Shown piece after piece: positions 43,039 through 49,890 of a DNA stretch of 49,890 nucleotides. Numbering within the stretch: the first letter of the stretch is position 1; every line of letters begins with the position of its first letter. The DNA lies in NCBI GenBank assembly GCA_015680685.1, contig MNCI01030735.1:1824-51713 (forward strand), in the 5' to 3' direction. This DNA comes from Gnetum montanum (lineage: Eukaryota; Streptophyta; Gnetopsida; Gnetales; Gnetaceae). The notes under the pieces are model-generated. The model saw only the letters and a list, made by a program, of their open reading frames with translations. It searched no databases and was not told the DNA's origin. A program made the translations under genes and the position numbers.

Positions 43039-45832
43039 ATGGTCCCAAAACGTGGACAATAGGAAGGTCCTGCTCAAGGTGCAATCAAACAACCTAGGAG
43101 AGGTGAAGGACAAGTTCCTGTCAAACAACATGTAGAGTAGGAGGAACAATCATTTAGTATCCACCAAGAGGATCCTAATACTGTACAATCAAGGCAGGCA
43201 GAAGGAGGAGCTGCTGCCATGTCTGAACAAGGACAACATCTCATGTTTTCCTAGGATTGTGTTTAGGCCATCCATGAGAAGTCCACATTCACTACAGTGA
43301 TTGTGGAATTAAACTTTGGATCATTTGCAAAATTTACTCCAAAGGTCATTAGGGATCACCTCACAGGGTCCACATTATGGCCTATCCTCTCTAAAAGTGT
43401 TGCCTGGTACTTATGGGAAATGTACCAATTTTGGCACAATAAAGAACAAGGCACCATGGTTAACATTTGTGGTGTGATTATTGACTTCTTTGTTCAAGTC
43501 ATTTTGGAAGTATTAAACCTTTCGAATACAGGGCCCAAGGTTTCTCAATTGTCTACCCATTTAGACCTTGATGTGCGATGAGTTTGGTTGGAAAGGGCAT
43601 ATGGCAAGGAAGATAAGACATTTGGGGAGCTGACAATGAAAGAAAGGATTTATTTCAAAATAGGAACTTATCACCTCTTCCCCACAAAAGGCTTACAAAA
43701 ATTTCAACATATGCGATAAGAGGATGTGCAGTGCTGATGGGAAAGGTTAATGCTAACATACCTCATCTATATTTTATGGAGATCCTGAGGCGGTTTGAAG
43801 AACCGAAGATAGGGAAGCTTGCATTTCCCTTCCCTTGTCTTATTAGGAAGTTGTGCAGATGTGATAGTATCAGAGGATACACCAATGATGTCCTTCACAA
43901 AGCCCAAAATGCTTCATATGTCAAACTCCTAAAGCCACTAGCTACAAGGAAAAGCACTAATGAGATGATGGGACTGGAGATAGAAAAAGAACAAACAATA
44001 GGGCCAACTACAACTCAACTTGTAGGACCCAGCCAACTTCTAAGCATGGGACCTAGCCAACAGTAAGAAGCAAGGCCTAACATGAGCTAGTAGGAGCAAC
44101 CACCACCACCGCAAGATTACAAACCATTGATGAGCCATCTCAGGGCCATCGTTGAGATGGTCAGTTGGGGAAGTCATGATGATGCAAATCTCTTCCGCAT
44201 CATTGATGATGTCATGTAGCCCATGATTTCTTTGGATCACACAAGGGGTAAAGTGTCCATCCATATAGGAGGAGTGGATAGCACTTGGTCACAACAGATC
44301 TCAAGAAATGCTACATCTTTTCAAGTGCAATTAGAAATTTTTGAAGGGGCCACAGTGGTGGTCATGCAACACCAAGATGCAGAAGGAGCCGTAGAAGTGG
44401 TCATAGACCACATTAAAGAATTATTCAATGTACTTGTTATGCCACCAGCAGATCTCACAGGAGCACAGGATGCTCAAACTCTAGCCAAAACCTCAATCAC
44501 TCCTATGGAACTTGAGGATGTTCTTGACCAATTTCTACAAATAAGACAAGTCATGACATCCTTATTTGACATCCCACAGGATGTTATAACATTTTAGTCA
44601 GACCTCATTTCCACCAAGGGAAAGCTGGTCTTGACAGAGATGAGGGTTGAGCATGTTGAAGTCGAAGTGCAAAAATTGTAAGAAAGGATCGTATCCTTGC
44701 AAGCAGCATAGTGGAATCCCTCTCAATTCATTCCCGTGGACTAGTTGAACACTTTCTAAACTAAGCAACTTACCAAACTATTAATGGAGAATAAAAAGGT
44801 GGCAAAAGAAAAATAGAAGGCTATTTGGGATGCCTCTATAGCACAAGTGCAAACTTACACACATACCAAGGCACTCAAAGCCTTACAAGAAGAAAATAGA
44901 CAACTTGTTGTTGACAACCTTCGGTTGACCTCTGTGGAGAAACAAAAGGATGTTCTTGAAGAACATTTTGAATAGTTGTAAGAACAACTAGCCAGGTCAA
45001 CCAAGATATGAACTGTTTAGCCAAGGAGAATTGAACCCTCTTGATGGAGGAGGTACGCACCATCCATCAAAAGACAGCCATTGAAATAAGTGCGTCGCAA
45101 AATGAGGCTAAATGGCATGAGAAATTGAAGGAGCATTTCTGAGACCAAGTGGGGATGTATATGCAAATTATTGAGAAAGAGATCCACATGGCCAAGGCCC
45201 ACATCAATGCTCTCAGTGCTCAACACACTAACTAGCAGGCCAAATTGGACACATATACATTTTCCCACCAGGCGGAAGTTAAGAATCGGGACCTGTAGAT
45301 CCAAGACCTTATAGAGTACATAGAGTTGGCAAACTTGTGGTATGCTAACCTTTCCATGTTAATAGTAGGGTGCCTGAGGATAGAGCTCGAGCAACATGTA
45401 ACCACCAACTATCTCAAATATGAAATAGAATTTGCAGAATGCAAGAAATTGTTGCAAAAATTGGAGGTTGCAAATTTTGAACTCGAGGTGGTTAAAGCAA
45501 GCTACTAGGGGTAAAAATGTGTAGCAATATACTTGGCTCAATAGCTTGCATATTTTCAAGAATATAGAGACAAAGCCAAAGCCTACGAGGAGGAACAGCA
45601 GGTGTTTGCAGCTTGGTATGTCAAGGTAAACAAAATGTTTCCGCAACTACCATGCCCATGGGAGGTGCCAACTCCATCAAACATTGAAACATTAGCATGA
45701 ACGGTATAGGATCCTTGATCTGAAGAGGAGAAACTCTAGGCCATACTTTGACGCCATCAAATCCCAAGACCTAGAGTGCAAGACAAGGGGAAGGAACCCA
45801 TGGAGGATCCACCGCCACCTAGAACTACATGA
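43039..45832 (+). pseudogene. ORF-X of E2, stops and two frameshifts
   Basis: Starts with the ATG at 43039 (MVPKRGQ) and ends with the TGA at 45830-45832 after PPPPRTT, matching the E1 stop. Collinear with E1 over its whole length: ELNFGSFAKFTPKVIRDHL, MYQFWHNKEQGTMVNICGV, VLNLSNTGPKVSQLSTHL, FPFPCLIRKLCRC, MSHLRAIVEMVSWG, and the C-terminal coiled coil with IEYIELANL and QVFAAWYVKVNKMFPQLPC. Frames shift near 43700 and between 44600 and 45326. About 930 codons long. That two separately decayed copies agree on both ends and on the stop position supports a real protein. Function unknown. Confidence 0.8.
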
Positions 45833-46004
45833 GTTCCATCCAATTTTGTAATCATAGGATTTTCTTTTGTGTTGTGTCTCAATTTTGTTCTAATTCCACA
45901 TTGCAGCATGAGTCAATTCCAATCAGTCAATAATCTCATACCTATCCACTGTGTAATCATTGAAACTAGTTCTTACCTTAACTCGAGGATGAGTTTTCAT
46001 TCAG

Positions 46005-46015
46005 TTGTGGGGGTA
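46005..46015 (+). other. Polypurine tract of E2
   Basis: TTGTGGGGGTA directly precedes the 3' LTR start TGATGAGTCATG. Confidence 0.85.
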
Positions 46016-46867
46016 TGATGAGTCATGAATTTGTTGGCCGTGATATCGTAGCCATGATATCATGTACGCGATATCACAGCCAAGATACAATATCGCATAC
46101 GCAATATCACAGCCTATCTCCTCATCTATAAATAAGAGGCAGGTAGTTTTTTGTGGGTAAGTTAAGTTTTGATTTTAGTTTTAGTATTAAGGTACGAACT
46201 TTTTCTCAGTTTTCCTATCAACCTTTCTCCCAATTCATGCCCATGGTGTGGTCATTATAATTGTACAGCATCCTTATTTGAGTGTGACATACTTGGACAT
46301 GCACATGACCAGCAATAAAGATCAAGATTACTTCATCATTGCAACATCCACTTAGTTTAATTATTGAATTGTTATTGTTATTTATTGCTTCCTTAGTTAA
46401 TATCTCTCTATCCTTATCTCCTAGTAACATGGAATGAGTACAACTTAATCACGAGCATTTAAGTGTGACTACTTGGTAACCTAGTAGCGTACCTAGGCCA
46501 TGCGCTTGGTAATCCCAGTGGTAGTCATGCACAAAGTCCAAGATGTGTATGGATGATTAAAGAACATATGCTCATCACACTTAGGCTAGTTTAGGTTTTC
46601 TCTCACTTACTCTCTCTCCCAGCTTAGTTAATATCATTTTCCATCATACCCAGGAGTAGCATTAGTGTAGGAGCACATCATACACCTCACTCTGGACTAA
46701 ACCATATGTGACAAAGCTAATACTAGTCCAAGTGGGAAGATAATGAACTGCAATCTATGACTAACTGTCTAGATACCACAACTAGTCCATCTACGAAGTT
46801 CAATCGGATTGTGCGTGAAATGCTCATATTCGTATGGATGAGTGTAGGGGTACCTCGCCACTCTTCA
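46016..46867 (+). mobile_element. 3' LTR of E2
   Basis: 852 bp, starts TGATGAGTCATGAATTTG and ends CACTCTTCA like the 5' copy. GATATC array at 46037-46110 (CCATGATATCATGTACGCG), TATAAATA at 46127-46134. Confidence 0.9.
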
Positions 46868-47429
46868 ACCACTATTACTAGAGACATGATTTCCTAGTTC
46901 ATTTAACTCCAACTATTGCAAACTAAGCAATTATTACCTTCTACATCGGTTGGAAGAACAATAAACATGCTTCATGAACAATGTTACAATGTTAAATTGA
47001 TCATTTATGGTTCCTAGACCTACAACATAAGGAATCATCTGATGAAAACTGCTTTATAAACATCAAAAGTTTGACATGTAGTATTCACAAGTGTTAATAA
47101 ATTTGCATAAAGCATTGTAAATTTAGAAAAAAATGATATGCAAAGTATTTAATTATTTCACAAACATGTTTCTTTAATCTCATGAATTTGACAAATGAAC
47201 AAGAATCATAGAGAAACTAGTGGAACTTAAGCATGTTGCAAATCTACATCTGACTCATTGATTGTTTACTTTACAACATTGTTAAAAACAACAAATGTTG
47301 CAAAACCTCTTCAAAATTAGTAACCTTAGAAATAAGTAGTCCTCTAGGATTCTAAAAATATGCTCATGATAAATGACATGCATGAGGATAGTAAAAATAA
47401 GAACCATTCAAAACCATTGCAAATCTTCC
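46868..47429. other. AT-rich right flank of E2, no gene
   Basis: No ORF with motif, no recognisable repeat family. Confidence 0.4.
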
Positions 47430-47970
47430 TTCATGTCATCAAAAGTTAGACCTCCATTATTAGAGAACATTATGCATGTCACATAATTGCTATGATATAA
47501 AGTAATTGCAACACTATATGAATCTACTTAGTAGTTCATCAAATAGTGTACATAACCACTAGGAAAGTAGAAATAATTAAATATTATGCAATGTTTGGAG
47601 AGGATGTGAAGTTATCTTTATATTATTAAAAGATAGGGTTGTTGCTATGAAATAAGGGAATGACATGCATAGCACTATACAAATTTGCTTAGTAGTTTTT
47701 CAAATGGCAACATAACTACTGTGAAGATAGGAATAATTAAATATCACACACTACTTAGAGAGGCTATGAAGTTATCTTCATATCATTAGAAGATAAGCCT
47801 GTTACTATGAAATAAGGTAATTATATGTGTAACACTATACAACTCTGCTTAGTAGTTTCTAAAATGGTGTAGATGATTACTATGAAAATAGGAACAATTA
47901 AATAGCATGCACTACTTGGAGAGGCTATAAAGTTACCTTCATATCATCAAAAAATGGGCCTACTATCATT
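47430..47970 (+). repeat. About 160-bp tandem repeat, three to four copies
   Basis: The anchor CTTAGTAGTT recurs near 47527, 47688 and 47848 (spacing about 160), and GAGGCTATGAAGTTATCTTC with CATATCATTAGAAGATAAGC recurs in step. Copies are diverged. Confidence 0.75.
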
Positions 47971-48179
47971 AAACATAATGGTTAATGATAATTTACATTA
48001 TGGCTAGAAACATAGAGATGATTATGTAACACATTCTTCTTCAGAATGCAATGAACTTGCTATGGAAGAATCAAAATTTTATCGAAGTATGTTATCATGT
48101 GCTATGAAATAAGTAGCCATTTCTTCATCAAAATCTCAAATAATGATATTTATGAGCACTATCAAGGAATCACTAGGAA

Positions 48180-48690
48180 ATGCATAATCTTAGAGCACTA
48201 TTTATACCTTACTTGACAATCATTGGAAGCTTGACCAAGTGCCATCGAAGAACGCACTAAGAGATACATAATGTGTGAGCACTACATAGACCTTACTTGA
48301 TAATCATTGAAAGCTTAACCAATTGACATCAATGTTTGACCATTTCTTCTTAGAAAGATTAAATAACAACATTCATAAACACTACCAATAAAAAACTAAG
48401 AAACTCATAATATATGGGCACTATGTAGACCTTTCTTGATAATCATTCAAAGTTTGACCATTTTCCATTGATGACATTGATGAGTACTACCAAGGAAGAA
48501 CTAAGGAATGTGTAGTGTGTGGGCACTATTTATACTTTGCTTAATAATAATTATAAGTAATCATTACAAGTTTGATCAACTACCAATGTGTAGTATAAAC
48601 TACCATCATGAACACTACATGATCTTGCTTGACAATCATGGGAAGTTTTATAAACCAACATTGTGAGCACTATGAGAATAGCACAAAGCA
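48180..48690 (+). repeat. Irregular repeats around GAGCACTA...CTTGATAATCATT
   Basis: The motif GAGCACTACATAGACCTTAC then TTGATAATCATTG and variants occurs five times (near 48196, 48279, 48418, 48523, 48607) at 80-140 bp spacing. Degenerate and non-coding. Confidence 0.6.
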
Positions 48691-49890
48691 TTGTAGAAAA
48701 AGGGTTGGGTTAGTGGAGTCAAATTCACGACTTAGCTACTTAACATAATCAAATGGAATCTTGCCCCAAAAATTCATGGTCCTCATCGACTACTTTAACA
48801 ATCTATAACAACATAACTCATGCATGTGGGACTAATCTTCAAATGTTGGAACCACAAATACACATACATTGTCTATGAATATTGTGTGTTGTCAGGAGGA
48901 ATCACAATAGGGTAATGATGGCTACTTAATACATGGAACACATTGCTCATTTGAGTAACATCAAAAGATAATCATGGAAATCAAAGAGATATCATGATAC
49001 ATTATCCTTAGGTACAAAAATATCATATCCCATAATGCACTCTATACCTAATATTGTTGCTTGAAAGCATTGCATTTTTCCTTGCACAAATGCATGTTTA
49101 TACCTTACACCTCATTACATAGCATAGACATTGATACAATGATAGTGCTCCAAAGGTATTGTGGTCCACCATGATAAACAATACCATTAAAAAAGTGACC
49201 CAAATTGGGTAAAGTAGATATGATTATTTTATTCACATGCTTAGGGTATGTGTTGCATGCATTCTTGATATTACATAACACTTTATAGTAGTAGTAACCA
49301 TCATTAATTACTTTGGTTTTCGAATGCGGTTAATACTTCACATACAATAGTGATTGATATCACCATCAATTTTCTCAAGGTTTAAAGGTTGAGCCCATCA
49401 CTTTCATATCATCACTTCAACTTAGGATAATGGAATGTAATTTAATACTTTTAAACTAGAAGTAGCTTATTATCCCTTCAAATATTATTTCATTAGCAAA
49501 CGGATTCATACATTAACGAGGCTAGCCTATGTCAAATGTACTACACTTATTTTTCTTACTACATCTGAATCATTTCTAAATATTTCTCTTTCATTTTTAC
49601 TTTTCTCTGAACTATGCAATACTAATTTTTATTTGAGAATAGATATGGCTGTTAGTAAGTTTTCGGGTTTTTGCATCTCTTACCATTATTTAGGGTATTC
49701 TAAATTGTATTAATAAAGAATCCCACCTTCTCGAGTATGTTATCTATCACCCAATATGAAGTAGATTTATATTTTATGAGTTGATGTTTGTTCATGATTC
49801 TATGATTCATGGTTATTTTATTTTTTCCACGATGTTCATTTGGATAAATAAATCAATTTTAATAAATTTGAATTCATTTTCATGATAAGA
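48691..49890. other. AT-rich sequence, nothing recognised
   Basis: No coding region, RNA gene or repeat that I can name. Confidence 0.4.

Larger units (their letters stand above)
38144..46867 (+). mobile_element. Non-autonomous Athila/Tat-supergroup element E2 with two LTRs
   Basis: LTRs at 38144-39009 and 46016-46867, a tRNA-Asp primer site, a gag-like frame, a T-rich spacer, a promoter module, ORF-X and a polypurine tract give an 8.7-kb element with both ends. No protease, RT or integrase can be found. In E-minus the T-rich spacer follows integrase; in E2 it follows the gag stop by about 12 bp, so pol has been removed cleanly. Five-base flanks (GAAAC and ACCAC) do not match, so no target-site duplication is visible. 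Confidence 0.85.

Noticed and set aside
38139-46872. Target-site duplication for E2
   Set aside because: The five bases on the two sides (GAAAC, ACCAC) do not match, and shifting the edge spoils the TG...CA ends.

Overview
The window is nuclear DNA of a large-genome land plant. It is AT-rich, holds no intact gene, and is almost entirely old, nested and decayed LTR retrotransposons of the Ty3/gypsy Tat-Athila supergroup. Evidence includes a primer site matching plant tRNA-Asp, a Tat-type double RNase H, plant-style GT-AG introns and a Cassandra-like solo LTR with a 5S rRNA fragment. Reading frames are long but carry many stops, mostly explained by C-to-T or G-to-A change, as expected of long-methylated repeats. 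A gymnosperm or a giant-genome monocot would fit; I cannot tell which. All alignments and splice sites were made by eye.

Layout. 1-2.2 kb: unassigned AT-rich DNA, a Cassandra-like solo LTR (844-1021) and short dispersed repeats. 2.25-5.3 kb: a broken ORF with its own TATA box, then the 3' region and 3' LTR of a Tat-like element (copy A). 5530-12495, minus strand: element E-minus (3' LTR, polypurine tract, 'ORF-X', internal promoter module, integrase, tail of RT). 12496-17212, plus strand: element E1 (promoter module, ORF-X, polypurine tract, 3' LTR). 17213-34410: Tat-lineage element T1 (gag-protease, a large non-coding gap holding an antisense multi-exon pseudogene, RT-RNase H-RNase H-integrase, a 38-bp satellite, 3' LTR). 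34411-36.9 kb: 3' end of a second Tat-like element. 38144-46867: element E2, with both LTRs, primer site, gag, promoter module, ORF-X and polypurine tract but no pol. The rest (36.9-38.1 and 46.9-49.9 kb) is AT-rich flank with degenerate repeats.

Two systems stand out. First, E-minus, E1 and E2 share an extra 3' gene (ORF-X, up to about 921 codons, globular N-terminal half and long coiled coil) where Athila elements carry their env-like ORF. It lies behind its own TATA promoter and an apparent 5'-leader intron whose acceptor abuts the ATG. In each element the array of short palindromes upstream of the internal TATA resembles the array in that element's own LTR (GATATCGC type in E1 and E2, GATGCATC/AGGCCT type in E-minus), suggesting two co-regulated promoters that co-evolve. 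Second, T1 carries, antisense in the protease-RT gap (the place of the Ogre intron), a spliced gene that seems to join a degenerate FCP1/NIF-like HAD phosphatase region to a plant-transposon-protein-like region with a coiled-coil tail.
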